Of a stretch of DNA of 64,000 nt, positions 20,755 through 32,129 are shown in pieces. Each line of letters begins with the position of its first letter. The first letter of the stretch is position 1. The notes below the pieces were generated by a model. It was not told the origin of the DNA, made no database searches, and worked only from the letters and a program-made list of their open reading frames with translations. The position numbers were made by a program, and so were the translations under genes. Origin of the DNA: Ichthyophis bannanicus (Eukaryota; Chordata; Amphibia; Gymnophiona; Ichthyophiidae); the NCBI GenBank assembly GCA_033557465.1, contig CM066033.1, positions 1,305,999,519 through 1,306,063,518 of the forward strand, written 5' to 3'.

Positions 20755-21000
20755 TTATAATGCCATACTGGGTCAGACCAAGGGTCCATCAAGCCCAGTA
20801 TTCGGTTTCCAACAGTGGCCAATCCAGGTCACAAGTACCTGGCAGGTTTCCAAAATGGTACACAGATTCCATGCTGCTTGTCCCATGGGTAAGCAGTGGA
20901 TTTCTCTGATCCTCTTTAATAATGGTTTATGGACCTTTCCTCCAGAACCTGTCCAAACATCTTTTAAATCCAGCTACACTAACAGCTTTACTACATCATT
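20755..21000 (-). mobile_element. CR1 LINE 3' end
   Basis: GCCATACTGGGTCAGACC, GGTCCATCAAGCCCAGTA and AATAATGGTTTATGGACC are the inverse of the CR1 3' region seen at 8521 and 22773. 5'-truncated near 21000. Confidence 0.85.
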
Positions 21001-21110
21001 ATGTTGTATGTGATTTTATGATGTTGGCCTTTCTTTGTAAACCGCTCTGACTTCTTGCAAAGGGTGGTATGTTAAGAACAGCATACCATAAACCATAATA
21101 TGGACAAATA
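21001..21110 (+). mobile_element. LINE/SINE 3' tail
   Basis: TTTGTAAACCGCTCTGACTT and a GGTGGTATGTTAAGAA end resemble the L2-like tails at 21540-21715 and 11738-11929. A fragment only. Confidence 0.5.
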
Positions 21111-21117
21111 TCGACAG

Positions 21118-21539
21118 GTTACCAGAGTGGGGATTTTGGTTCAGTGTGCCATTGCCATCTCACAGCTAGAAATATGTTAGCATGTGTGATTTTACCACAG
21201 GTTTCATTATATGCAATGGGCCTTGCTCACTAATATCCTGTATTAATGTACTTATGCATTACTGTGCTTTAATGGTCCATTTGTTACTCACAACCTGATT
21301 GGCTTCTGGCAGTATATACAAGAAAACCTAGCCTCTTACAAAGCTATGAGGCAACATCAGCAGAAATCATTTACGAAACAAAGTAAAAAAAACTCAGACC
21401 GTGCGGGGCCGTTTAAAATGCTGCTACATTGGTTCTGCTTGCTGTGGAGATCGGAGCGGTGGAGGTGTGATGTTGACAGCGGAGGTTGTGAGTGGGAGCT
21501 TAAACACCTGGTGGTATGATATCTACCTCTTCAGATGCT
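21118..21539. other. Unassigned sequence
   Basis: A short GC-richer stretch at 21395-21500 (CAGACCGTGCGGGGCCG and GATCGGAGCGGTGGAGG) may be the 5' part of a LINE whose tail follows. No coding frame supported. Confidence 0.3.
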
Positions 21540-21955
21540 ATGTGGAGCATTTCTTCTTGTCTCCTCTATTCCTTTAACTATCACTGTATCTCTTATTCTG
21601 TCCTATCTAATTAATGGCGTTCTTTTCATATTTCCTGTAACTTTTATGTAATATTGTAAACTGCTCTGACGCTTTGGCTTGAGCGGTATATCAAATGTAA
21701 TAAACATAAACATAAGAATGGCCTACTCTACTGTGCTATTTCATGTGCATATTACTGACACTTTCATGTGCTTGCTATTATTAGCATTTAATTTGTCTAT
21801 CTCTGAGTTCAGCACATTGTCTATTATGCTGGCATTGGGTCATTTTACTTTTTACAATGCTAGATGTTTATGTAAAGTTATACCTGTTGTACACCACTTT
21901 GGGTGAATTTCATCATAAAGGAGGTTGATAACGCTTAGTAAATAATAAATATAAA
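21540..21955 (+). mobile_element. LINE-type 3' tails, two in a row
   Basis: The first tail (to about 21715) contains ATATTGTAAACTGCTCTGAC and GAGCGGTATATCAAATGTAA. A second begins around 21835, with CTGTTGTACACCACTTTGGG, AAGGAGGTTGATAACG and a final AATAATAAATA. Both look like non-LTR element ends. No coding part is left. Confidence 0.55.
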
Positions 21956-22194
21956 CTTTCCTCTTTCTTATTGTCAAACGATATCTTATGAACAGTCAGT
22001 CCTGTTCTGAAACCGATGCAGGTAAAGGTGGTATGTTTACTTAATTGCGGTAGATCTAAAAGTTACACTTCTTCAATAAAGAAACTGCTTAATCTAGTGT
22101 GTGCTGAAGGACATGAAGGTCTCTTTCTATAGCTGGTGAAAGCATTCAAGGCTACAGTGTGCTTCTTTGAAAAAGAATGCAAAACTACACCTTT

Positions 22195-22640
22195 GAAATA
22201 GACAAGCCCACTATTTACAGGGATTAACGGGGTAAGCGGGCCTGCTAATCCCCTTGGCCGGGATATTTGGCAGCCCTAACATGATCAGTGCTGTTGAATA
22301 CGCACAACCCAGTGCTAGTTAGAACCTGGGGTATTCCAGGGCAGCGTCCAGCGATAACCGACCAGTGGCTCAATATCGCTGCTGCCTGGTTATCTCAAAG
22401 TGGCAAACGTTAGGCAGAACTTAAAGTGGTAATTGTTAGGCTTAACTTTCACCGCAGAAGCTAACTGAGCAGTGGCTGAATATCGCCACTGTCCAGTGAG
22501 CTTTGTCGCTATCTAGTTGACCCAGATAGTCAATGCCGGTAGGCGGATATGACCCCAACATTGAATATCTGGGTGCAAGTTTCAGCGGTGACCGCTAGCC
22601 ACTGAAACTGTGTTAGCCGCAACTGCTGACTATCTCCCCC
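22195..22640. mobile_element. Non-autonomous DNA element, GCTGAATATCG-rich family
   Basis: Repeated motifs such as CAGTGGCTCAATATCGC, CAGTGGCTGAATATCGCC and AGTCAATGCCGGTAGGCGGATATG recur here and in the element at 38526-39185, showing a dispersed family. Internal near-inverted segments suggest a foldback-like MITE. Superfamily and exact ends not determined. Confidence 0.45.
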
Positions 22641-22772
22641 CCCTATCAAATTTTCATGTTGGAAAAGAAAGAAAAATTCTAAAGAAAACATCCCTCGAAC
22701 CAGATCTTTCCTCTCAGTTCAGTGACAGAGTAAGACAGTAGCTGCCTGCAGAGACGGACCTTTTTGGCCTAC

Positions 22773-24140
22773 TTAAGAACATAAGATATGCCATACTGGA
22801 TCAGACCAAGGTCCATCAAGCCCAGTATCCTGTTTCCAACAGTGGCCAATCTAGGTCATACATACCTAGCAGCATCCCCAAGAGACACAGGTCCCACAAT
22901 GCTTGTATTGGGTCAAGCCTTGATATCCTGGGTCCCTTTTTAATAATGGTTTATGGACCTTTCCTCCAGGAACTTGTCCAAACCTTTTTTAAACCCAGCT
23001 ACACTAACAGCCTTTACCACATCCTCCGGCAACAAATTCCAGAGTTTGATTACACATTGAGTGAAAAAATATTTTCTCTTATTTGTCTTAAATAAATCAC
23101 CTTGTAGCTTCATTACATGTCCTCTAGTCTTTCTATATTCTGATAAGGTAAACAATCGATCTACGTTTAGCCGTTCCACTCCGTTCATTAATTTATAGAC
23201 TTCTGTCATATCTCCCCTCAGCCGTCTCTTTTCCAGGCTGAAGAGCCCCAACCTTTGTAGCCTTTCTTCATAGGAGTAGCCTTCCATCCCTTTTACCATT
23301 TTGGTGGCTCTTTTCTGTACCTTTTCTAATAACACTATATCCTTTTTAAGATACGGCGATCAGAATTGCACACAATATTCAAGGTGCGGTCGTACCATGG
23401 AACGATACAGAGACATTATAATATCCTTTGTTTTATTTTCCATTCCTTTCCTTATGATACCTAGCATTTTATTTGCTTTCTTGGCCGCTGCTGCACACTG
23501 GGCGGAGGGTTTTAACATGTTATCCACGATGACTCGTAAATCTTTTTCCTGGGTGGTGGTTCCCAATGTGGAACCTTGCATCGTGTAACCATAGTTTGGG
23601 TTGTTCTTCCCTAGGTGCATAACTTTGCACTTGTCCACATTGAATTTCACCTGCCATTTGGATGCCCAGTCTTCCAATTTATCCAGATCCTCCTGCAGTT
23701 TTGCACAGTCCTCTTGGGTTTTAACAACTTTAAACAGTTTTGTGTCGTCTGCAAATTTGATAACCTCACTAGTTATTCCCTTTTCCAGGTCATTTATGAA
23801 TATGTCAAAAAGTAGCGGACCCAGTACAGATCCCTGGGGTACTCCACTATTCACCCTTTTCCATTGGGAAAATTGGCCATTTAGCCCTACCCTCTATTTT
23901 CTATCTTTTAACCAGTTCCCGATCCACAACAGTACACTGCCTCCTATCCCATGACTTTTTAGTTTTGCCAAAAGTCTCTGATGAGGGACCTTGTCAAAAG
24001 CTTTCTGAAAGTCCAGATACATTATATCGACTGACTCACCTTTGTCTACCTGTTTATTCACACCTTCAAAAAAACATAGCAGATTAGTAAGACAAGATCT
24101 TCCTTGTCTAAAGCCATGTTGGCTGTCTCCCATTAGGCCA
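22773..24140 (-). mobile_element. CR1 LINE, RT palm to 3' end
   Basis: The longest CR1 3' half here. On the minus strand: YLDFQKAFDKVPHQRLLAKL (palm A), WIGNWLKDRK, a short break, [20 protein letters not shown] (palm B), FADDTKLF (palm C), KVMHLGKNNPNYGY, KPSAQCAAAAKKANKMLGI, SMVRPHLEYCVQF, and the C-terminal [18 protein letters not shown] block. It ends in the 3' region at 22773-22940. Frame breaks occur near 23880 and 23350. Confidence 0.9.
22940..24120 (-). pseudogene. CR1 reverse transcriptase C-terminal half
   Basis: Three open segments (24271-23894, 23854-23360, 23335-22940 on the minus strand) together cover palm A through the thumb and the C-terminal end. Catalytic aspartates are present in palm A (LDFQKAFD) and palm C (FADD). 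At least two frame disruptions and the missing N-terminal half make it non-functional. The codons upstream of about 24120 do not belong to the CR1. Confidence 0.85.
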
Positions 24141-24445
24141 TGACTTGGTCGGCTCAGATGCCCACCACAAACCTTATTCAGTCTCCCACCATCTCCTTCC
24201 CTCATACTGCCCTCTGAATCTGTCCCAAAACAAGGGCAGTCTTGTAGGTAGGGTTGGAGGTAATTGTGCAAAAAAGGTTAGGAGCCTAAAATTTTCAACA
24301 TTTCTTTGGTGGATGGAGACTTGAAGTTTTAGTAAGGAAGTGGCTTTACATGTACTTTACAATGTGCACAAATAGGAATGTAAAGCTAGGTATAAAGGTA
24401 TACAAAACTTATGAAAACATAAAGAGGGTTATTTATTAACAGTTA
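24141..24445. other. No gene seen
   Basis: Unassigned sequence between the CR1 copy and the SINE. Confidence 0.4.
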
Positions 24446-24737
24446 GTTAGGAGTGGAGGAGTGGCCTAGTGGTTGGGGCAAGGTACCTCAGGCTGGAAAG
24501 TCAGGGGGTTCAAATCCTACTAGAGGACAGCAACCTTGGGCTGGAAGGATTGGGTTTCTAGTCCCACAGGTGCTCCTTGTGGTCTTGGGCAAGCCACTTA
24601 ACCCTCCATAGCCCATGTTCCCTGTAAAATAGTTATCTCCAAGTTATAATGCCCTGTTCAATGTAATTTCAGTTTGTTCAATGTAAACCACCTTGATATC
24701 ATGAAAGGCGGTATATAAGAAATGTTAAATAAATTAT
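24446..24737 (+). mobile_element. tRNA-headed SINE (family A), reference copy
   Basis: A complete plus-strand copy: A-box region GTGGCCTAGTGGTTGGGGC, B box GGGTTCAAATCCT, body CTAGTCCCACAGGTGCTCC, TTGGGCAAGCCACTTAACCC and GTTATCTCCAAGTTATAATG, and tail CACCTTGATATCATGAAAGG, GCGGTATATAAGAAATGTTA, AATAAA. The tail resembles L2-like LINE ends, suggesting the mobilising partner. Other copies: 7420, 17697, 31868 and the DIRS-split copy at 46620/51975. Confidence 0.88.
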
Positions 24738-25244
24738 TGTCTGCTCCCTCTCCCGTTTTCCAAGATGCGCTTAGAGATTACATGTCGGTCTTCATTCTCC
24801 TGCTCGGCCCTTTTTCTGTGGAACATCTCCCTCTCATGGCCTCACAACTCAGACCTCTTTCCAGCAATGTAATGTTGACTGCAAATCTTGGTACTTAAGT
24901 AGTGAGTAGGCATTGTTTCTTGATTCTAGGTACTGGGGTTCGTTAGGGCTCTGCTTACATACTCTTTAGCTCTGTTTTCTGTGCTGTATGTCCTTTCTTC
25001 CTCTTTTCTATATTTACCAATAGCTTTTATGTACACTGCCTTGTTGTGATGTAGTAAAAGGTGGTCAATCAAACTGAATGCATGCAAACACATGCTATTT
25101 ACTGCAGGTCCCATTGCATAAAATGTGCCCTGTGGTAAATAAGGCATGTTAGTGGCATTAGCATGATCTGTTAATAAATGACCTCCAAATGTGTCAAAGA
25201 GCAACATGGAAATGTCTCCCATCTGAATTCATCAAAATGAAGCT
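24738..25244. other. Low-copy DNA, no gene seen
   Basis: Short minus-strand frames here have no recognisable content. Confidence 0.4.
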
Positions 25245-25358
25245 TCTAAGAAAGGACTGGTAATCTCCTTGTGACTTGCCAAGAAAACCCAGGGGATAGG
25301 GACAATTATCCATAGGGTTGCCAGGAATCGGCATCGACTTGACGGCACACAAGAAGAA
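25245..25358 (+). mobile_element. SINE fragment with RTE-like tail (family B)
   Basis: ACTGGTAATCTCCTTGTGAC, TTGCCAAGAAAACCCAGGGG and ATCGGCATCGACTTGACGG match the body and tail of the family B SINEs. The head is missing. The tail ends near 25352, followed by an AAGAAGAAG run. Confidence 0.7.
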
Positions 25359-25639
25359 GAAGCCCCCAAAGGACTCTTTTGCCAAGGGCCCCAACAACCC
25401 AAAGGCCACCACTACTGGGCATTTCACATGATATTAAAAAGCTGTTTCCCTACCACAAACTGAGGCACTGATTCAAACCTAGTATAATATTCAGTGATTG
25501 TATGTTTATTATTATACCCACGAGAAGCAACTTATGTTTGGAACTGTAGCTTATAATAAATAAATAATGGAAACTACATGCCCAAAAACAAAACTGGCTA
25601 CTCTGATTAGTGGGGTTCAGCTTAGTTCACTGTTGGGGT

Positions 25640-26112
25640 TATTCTGTCCCACAAATAGCGGGGATGGATGTCCCAATGGGATGGGGACGTCCATCTCTGC
25701 TATTTGTGGCCCTTCCCGCCTACATCTAACTTCCCCGCTGGTTGTACGGGGAAGTTAGATGGAGGTGGGGAGGGGGCGGATTGGGGCGGAGTTAGGGCAG
25801 GCGGTGGGCGGTCGCCAGCCCTGGACATACAGGGTCAATTCTTATGTTGGCCCTGTACGTCCGGGGCCAGAGACTTGCACGGGGAAGTTATTCCACCTCC
25901 GAGGTGGAATAACTTCTCCAGATGATGTGGATTTGCGGACCCAGGGTGGGGTCTAAGGACATTCCCCACAGCCTGACACTGGCCATAGGTGGCCGGATTG
26001 GGGGTCGGGCTGCGGAGAATGCTTTGCAGGAGCTGGAAATCAGGATCATGGCTTTACAATGGAGCCAAGGCAACCGGAAGCCATGGCACTGCGGCTCCAT
26101 TGTAAAGCCCTG
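25640..26112. repeat. Cluster of four hairpins, foldback-type element
   Basis: Four inverted repeats follow each other: 25651-25707 (ACAAATAGC / GCTATTTGT arms extended to about 24 bp with few mismatches), 25723-25761 (CATCTAACTTCCCCG perfect 15-bp arms), 25884-25916 (GAAGTTATTCCACCTC perfect 16-bp arms around one base) and 26050-26109 (GGCTTTACAATGGAGCC perfect 17-bp arms). The region is GC-rich and has no coding capacity. Probably a non-autonomous DNA element or nested foldbacks. Confidence 0.6.
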
Positions 26113-26114
26113 AG

Positions 26115-27700
26115 CTTCTCTACTGACTGAAAGAGGTTCATCATGAGGAGAAGATAGTTATAGAGGAGCTGGAGAGCTGAGAGATATTTCAGGGTAGTAA
26201 ATAATCTTTGACCGCCTCAGACTGGTTCTTTTTCTCCCAGTATGAATCCCCAATGCAAAGGACATCTGCCAGTTTAAAAATGACATTTGCTCAGTCAGGA
26301 AACACGTAGCCAAACAGAGTGCTGAACTGCTATGGCAGAAGCAGAAATACTTCAGCAAGCTTCAAAGATGTCATGGGCTAATTGAACGAGATGGGTGCTA
26401 CATTTTTCTGCTTTGGTGAGAATGGCAATGAGCTGGGACCTCTCTGGTTCTGCTAGAGAAGGGGCGATAACTTGCATTTTTTAAAAAATAGTATATTGGA
26501 CCATATATAAGCAGCAAGCATGGCTGCTTGGGATATTTTCAATGGTCCTTTCCTGGTGGGATACTGGAGAAGTCCCTGCATTTCTTAACCTTCCTCACAG
26601 TGGCTTCTACAACTGTTGCTGAAGAAGAAATTAAAACAAGTGGAATGAGAAGACAGTTGAGTCTGCAACTGAAGATGAACATCAGACACATTCTGGAAAT
26701 CTCTCTTGAGAAAGTTCTTGAACTCTTGTGCATGAAAGCATAAATACGTTCCAGTGGACAAAAGAGGTGTGCAAAGGTCTGCACTGTTTGCACAGAAGAC
26801 ATAGTCCTTTGGAGGGTTTGCTGTCGGCATTGGAATTTGTATGTTTCATCAGCATAGCTGCATAGAGTCTTTTATCAGGCTTTTTGCAGGTGCTTGAGAA
26901 ATGGCTGCATAGGAAGCCTGAAAACCTCCAGGGAAGATCATCTAGTCTTTTGTGCAGTCGTAGTTCCCCTGGGTGTCTGGACATTTCAAGTCACTATGCC
27001 TGGGCATGGATGGTTTATCCTTGGAAAATTCTCAACTGGTGTGTGCAGGAGTTGGCGTCAGCTGCATAGAGGATAATTTCTTCTGGGTGTTTCTTTGAAG
27101 CTTTTCTTCAGCTTCAAAATTCTCCCAAACACTATTCAAACGGTCTAATCTTGCTTGAGGCAACATTTGACCACAGTGTTTACAGTCCACATTTGGGACA
27201 GGGTCAAAAAACAACGTTTGGAGTCATAATCAATGTTTTTAAAATAAACATGATGAAAAACAATGTTGAAGAAAAACAACAAAACAAGAGAATTTTGTTT
27301 TGTGACTGTTTGGCAGAGCGGAAAAAAACAAAACTGAGGAGCTGAGTGGACTATTGCATGCAGGAAGGACAGCACATGCTCAGAACATACACTAAAGTCC
27401 TGAGGTCTGGGAGAACAGCTCCGCCCCCAGCACTGTTGCATGATGCCACCCCACTTGTGTGCTTGTCAATGGAAAATGCTGGTTACAATGCTCTCATGTT
27501 AACCACAAAACAGCACCAACACTCGGGACTTCATACAGTACTTTCATTTTCAAGACAAAAATCGCATCATCCTTAAAGGGCAGAGCCGGTATTTCACAAA
27601 GGGGTCACCTACATAGCCTTAAAGTAGTAAATTACATTTGCAATTCAATTACTACTTAGCTACAGATCTCCCAGTATTGAAAAGCATGCATCTGTACAGT
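26115..27700. other. Low-copy DNA with weak minus-strand coding remnants
   Basis: Minus-strand frames at 27214-27032 and 26984-26539 contain protein-like stretches (VDCKHCGQMLPQARLD, then VWENFEAEEKLQ) with a Cys-x2-Cys pair, broken by stops and frameshifts. This could be a decayed transposase with a BED-like zinc finger or chance. I cannot assign a family. Confidence 0.25.
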
Positions 27701-28755
27701 GACAGCCACTATACAGACAAGCCCCCTATTTGTGAATTTTGAGTGCAGCTGAAAATTCTTATAGACAGATAGTACTGGACAGAATGAGGGCAGAGGACTG
27801 ATGTTACGTTCAATTATATGGCTGTCGATTATTCAACTGCTATCCATATAGCTAAGTGGCTTAATTTAGGACAGCAAAAACTCCACTATGTGGACAGCTC
27901 ATGCATATATTCAGCACCATTGAGTATAGTGGTCATTTTAGAAGTTCTATTTGTGACTTGGACATCTGAAAACGGGCATTCAGAGATGCAAATCACAGAT
28001 GTCCTCGGAGCCATTTCAGAAAGCTCTGAATTTACACATGTCCTGGGCAATCACATGTGCAGAGGCATGGCCAAAGCAGTATCAAAAAAAATCCATGCGT
28101 ATGCCAGATTCCAGAAACGGTCGGCATGTCGCTACCAGCTGCCAGGGACGTCCATGTCTATTCCTGCTCCACGACACGAATAGGCCTCTGAGAAGTGCTC
28201 ATTTCTGCACCCAAACACAGAGGGAGGAGAGCAGGAGGCCCTCTCATATTCTCAACACGTCTTGCAACGGCAAAGGAACATGAAGGTCAATGCAAACACA
28301 TTTTTGGGGCAGCTGCATAGATTCATGTCTCCATTTGAAAAATGGCAGTTTGGGATGTGTATGGTGCATGTGATAGGCCTCCCTATCCTGCAGTCATCTC
28401 TCCGGGACATCTGTGTACCTGTATCTAGAGTCATCCATCTCAAGAAAGTCCATGTTTGTAAAATCATTCCAAAACATGCATGTGCCAAGCCTATTGATAT
28501 GTATAAGTCCGCCGGTTTCCAATGGTCATGGAGGTGTGTATCTTTCAGGGTAGTGATAGGGCAATTTTAGAAGGTACATACACATGTACCCACCTTCAGT
28601 GCTGCCACTCCCATGGGTATTTGGGACGTTTCCACCTAGATGGCTCAGATCGCACCTAGACGCTCTTTCGGAAAAGCGCCTTTATAGGTAAGCACTACTG
28701 AATACGCATACATGTTGTAAACACTATGGCCAGTATTAAAAAAAATATTAACCAG
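27701..28755. other. Possible decayed DNA element, no gene seen
   Basis: Motifs such as GGGACGTTTCCACC, CAGATGTCCTCGG and GGACATCTGTG recur, and a similar motif style is seen at 60910-61160 (CATCCATG, GACGTCCCTCC). This hints at a diverged non-autonomous element, but no termini were found. Confidence 0.25.
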
Positions 28756-28775
28756 AGATATATGAAAAATCTCCT

Positions 28776-28926
28776 TTATTTGTTTTCTCTCCCCAGTTCT
28801 GAAACCAAATTTGGAAGTTTTTCGTAAAGCTCATCCTGCTTACCAACACAGAGCTCAATCATTTGGCAAGCTGCTTGCACAATGAGAACTTCAGTTTTAT
28901 CGTTTTTAATTCCCAAAAGTAAGAAA
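28776..28926 (-). CDS. Possible terminal exon, unknown protein
   Basis: Read on the minus strand, an acceptor-like TTACTTTCAG ends at 28927, followed by one base and 49 sense codons to a TAA (28778-28776). The predicted peptide is helical in character (VLIVQAACQMIELCVGK, then DELYEKLPNLVSELG) and resembles a HEAT/armadillo-type helix pair in composition only; I do not recognise the gene. AATAAA overlaps the stop codon. Upstream minus-strand sequence (28942-29085) has a further open stretch that ends in stops, so this may be a decayed coding sequence rather than a live exon. Confidence 0.3.
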
Positions 28927-29089
28927 CTGAAAGTAATTTCCTTGCAAACACTTTTCCTTTCTCAAAAAGAAAGATGCTATTACGTTCCAAAAATGTGACA
29001 ATATGCTGCCACACAAACTTTATCACCGTGCTGATTTTCTGTCAGCTCGCCAAGCTGGAATCTTTCTGAACTACAGCAAATTTGCACCC

Positions 29090-29620
29090 TTTACCCAAAG
29101 GCCGATAGAGTGGAGAGTGGAGGCTGTCACTAGCCCCCACCTTGTACTTTATTTATATATTTATTTTAGATATTGACCACTTCTTTGTCACCACTGAGAA
29201 TTTAAAGTTCACTTATCCCCTGCCTGATGTTAGCCCAGCATGGGCAGCTGGAGGATGGCTTCAGAAGGGGAGGAAATTTAAAAAAAAAGAGAGGGAAGTT
29301 GTGGTCCTAAGAAAAATGTAGATTTTATTCTTTTAGAAAAGGAGAAACTGCAAGTAACAAAACAGGTTTTGGATGTAAAATAAAGAGTGCCTGGTAAACA
29401 GATCAGAAAGGGGGAGGGAGTGTTGGAACCATACGGTTTCTATTAGAAAAAGTAAAGTAGTGTGATTTGCTATACTAGTCCTGTTGTATATGTAGAAATA
29501 AAGGCGAACAAAAGGTGGTATCTTTTTACTTCACCGCCTTCCAAGATTTGCAACAAATATTTCCTGACCTGACTTTTATTTCTGTTACTAAGTGTAGGAT
29601 TAATACTGCACCTTTACACC
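29090..29620. other. Low-copy DNA, no gene seen
   Basis: AT-rich sequence with an A run at 29280-29288. Nothing recognised. Confidence 0.4.
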
Positions 29621-29624
29621 CAAA

Positions 29625-30022
29625 GGGGCCCTTTTACTAAAGTGTGCTATGTAATTAACACATGATTAGGTGTGTGTTAATTGCATGCGTGGACCTGTTT
29701 TAATAATTACTATGGGGGCTGAATGGGTAGGTTAAGGGTGACGAGCGGGGGTAGTGAGTATGCTGCAGTTAGCAAAGGGGGACATGTCCTGTGCTAATTC
29801 TCAATGTTGCCATATTAGCACGGGTTCACATAACACCACCTTAATAGGTAGAGATAAAGTCACCTGCGGTAATAGTGCTATGCACTAAGGGACTCATCTG
29901 CGTGTTAACTGTCCGGAACATACTGGTCATTCCCTTGATGGTTACCACGGAGGCGTTGTGCTTAATTCATGTAAGTTGTTACTCTAGGTGCAAAATTCTA
30001 ATGCACTTTAGTGAAAGAGCCC
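29625..30022. mobile_element. MITE, Harbinger-like termini
   Basis: GGGGCCCTTTTACTAAAGTG faces CACTTTAGTGAAAGAGCCC at 30004-30022, imperfect inverse termini of about 19 bp. Flanks are AAA and TAA, so a TWA duplication with one change is possible. Same family as 56028-56469. It lies just before the L2 copy at 30055. Confidence 0.65.
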
Positions 30023-30054
30023 TAACTATGCCAGATAAGCATTAACCAAACTCT

Positions 30055-31440
30055 GGCTTTCATCCCCTACATTCTACTGAAACGTCTCTTGCCAAAGTCT
30101 CCAATGACTTGTTCCAGGCCAAATCCAAGGACATTTACTCGACCCTCATCCTTCTTGACCTTTCTTCTGCTTTTGACACTGTTGGCCACGACCTTCTCCT
30201 TGATACCTTGTCCTCGCTTGGTTTTAAGGGCTCTATTCTATCCTAGTTTTCTTCTTCTCTCTCCCACCGCACTTTTAGGTTTTGTTCTTGTGGATCCTCC
30301 TTTACTGCTACTCTGCTCTCAGTTGATGTACCCCAGGGGTCTGTCTTGGGACCTCTCCTTTTCTCTCTCTATACCCAGTCCTTTGGTTCACTCATCTCCT
30401 CCCGTGGTTTTCAGTAGCATCTTTATGCTGATGACTCTCAGACCTACCTCTCTGCACCTTAAATCTCTCTAGGAATGCAGGCCCGGATCTCTGAATACCT
30501 ATCTGACATTGCTGCCTGGACGTCTCACCACTGTTTGGATTGAACATGGCCAAAACCGAGCTTCCTATCTTTCCCCCTAAACCCACCTCCCCCCTTCCTC
30601 CTTTTCTGAGGCTAATGCTCTACTCGTCCCCGTTTCCTCAGCTCACAACCTTGGGGTCGTCTTTGACTCCTCCTTCTCCTTATCCACATACATACAACTG
30701 ATAACTAAAACCTGTCATTTCTTTCTCTATAACATCAGCAAAATGAGCCCTTTCCTTTCTGAACACACTATTAAGACACTTATCCACTTTTTCGTCACCT
30801 CCTGTCTAGACTATTGCAACCTCCTCCTTGCTGGTCTCCCTCTGAATCCTCTCTTTCCCCTTCAATCTCTTCAATACTCAGCTGCACGGCTGATCTTCCA
30901 CCTGTCTCACTATGCTCATATAACTCCTCTTCCCAAGTCACTTCACTGGGTCCCTGTTTCCGTATCCAGAGCAAACCTAACCTACTGACCCATAAGTGCC
31001 TTCATTCGGCTGCTTCTCACTACCTTTCCTTTTTTATCTCTCCCTAGACCCCTCCTCAGGAACTCCGCTCTTCTGGCAGATTGCTTCTATCTGTGCCCTT
31101 CTCTTACACTGTCAACTCCAGATTTTGATCTTTCCACCTTGCTGCTCCTTATGCCTGGAACAAACTACCTGAGTCTGTGCATCAGGCTTCATCTCTGGCC
31201 TTTTTCAAGTCCAAGCTGAAAACTCAGCTCTTCGAGGCCGCTTTTGGATCCTGATTGACTTAGTCTCCTATGTGTTTCCTTACCATTCCCCTAGATATAT
31301 CCTCGTCCTCAGCTGTTGTGTTGTCTGTCTTGACTAGACTAGACTGTAAGCTCTGATGAGCAGGGACTGTCTCTTGCATATCTCTATACAGTGCTCCATA
31401 TGCCTTGTAGCACTATTCAAATGATCAGTAGTAGTAATAC
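30055..31440 (+). mobile_element. L2 LINE, RT to 3' end
   Basis: 5'-truncated. Shows palm A ([20 protein letters not shown] spread over frames), the [12 protein letters not shown] block, palm C YADDSQTYLS with both aspartates, LDYCNLLLAGLP, LKSLHWVPV and the FKSKLKTQLF-type C-terminus. The 3' region has TAAGCTCTGATGAGCAGGG and a terminal CAGTAGTAGTAA. Several frameshifts make it a pseudogene. Confidence 0.87.
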
Positions 31441-31867
31441 CTAGAAGTAACCCTGGGGTGTGTTGCTAGGTGACTATGGAAATATATGTCTGCTGCAAAA
31501 AGCTGAAATTTTCCACCAAAACCTTTTTTCCCCACAAGTGGTAAGAAGTCCTGTTTATACCGTTTGCAGTGAAAATTTTCATCTATCCAGGTAGCATCCA
31601 GAGAGCAGTTTTATGTATGGCAGTGGTCTCTCTGGGTGGGTGTCATTGGGATCAAGCATTCCACCTGTGACAAATTTCTCTAGGGCAATTCTCATAAGCC
31701 ATTTTGATCTTGGAGAAGATACGCTTCTTTGAAAAACAATACAAAAAATATACCTGCATACAAGCTCACGTGTGAAGAACCAAAAGTCAAGGTTGGTGCA
31801 GGAACGTATGAGCCCATGTATATTCTGATGTGAAAAAGTTCATCCTTGCTGTGTGAGATTGCAAAGT
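31441..31867. other. Low-copy DNA, no gene seen
   Basis: No repeat family or exon recognised. Confidence 0.4.
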
Positions 31868-32128
31868 TTCATGTTTATTTATTTAACATTTCTTATATAC
31901 TGCCTTTTATGATATCAAGGCGGTTTACATTGAACAGGACATTATAACTTGGAGATAACTATTTTACAGGTAACATGGGCAATGGAGGGTTGAGTGGCTT
32001 GCCCAAGACCACAGGGAGCACCTGTGGGACTGGAAGCCCCAGTCCTTCTGGCCCAAGGTTGCTGTCCTCTAGTGGGATTTGAACCCCCACCCTTCTGGCC
32101 TGAGGTAACTTGCCCTAACCACTAGGCT
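31868..32128 (-). mobile_element. tRNA-headed SINE (family A)
   Basis: The plus-strand text TATTTAACATTTCTTATATAC through GGTAACTTGCCCTAACCAC is the inverse of the copy at 24446-24737. The head end is slightly truncated near 32128. Confidence 0.85.
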
Positions 32129-32129
32129 G

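Noticed and set aside
24446..24520. tRNA gene
   Set aside because: The A- and B-box-like head is part of a dispersed SINE; I could not see a tRNA cloverleaf with an intact acceptor stem.
26539..27214. BED-type transposase gene on the minus strand
   Set aside because: Only a Cys-x2-Cys pair and scattered protein-like words remain; stops and frameshifts are dense.
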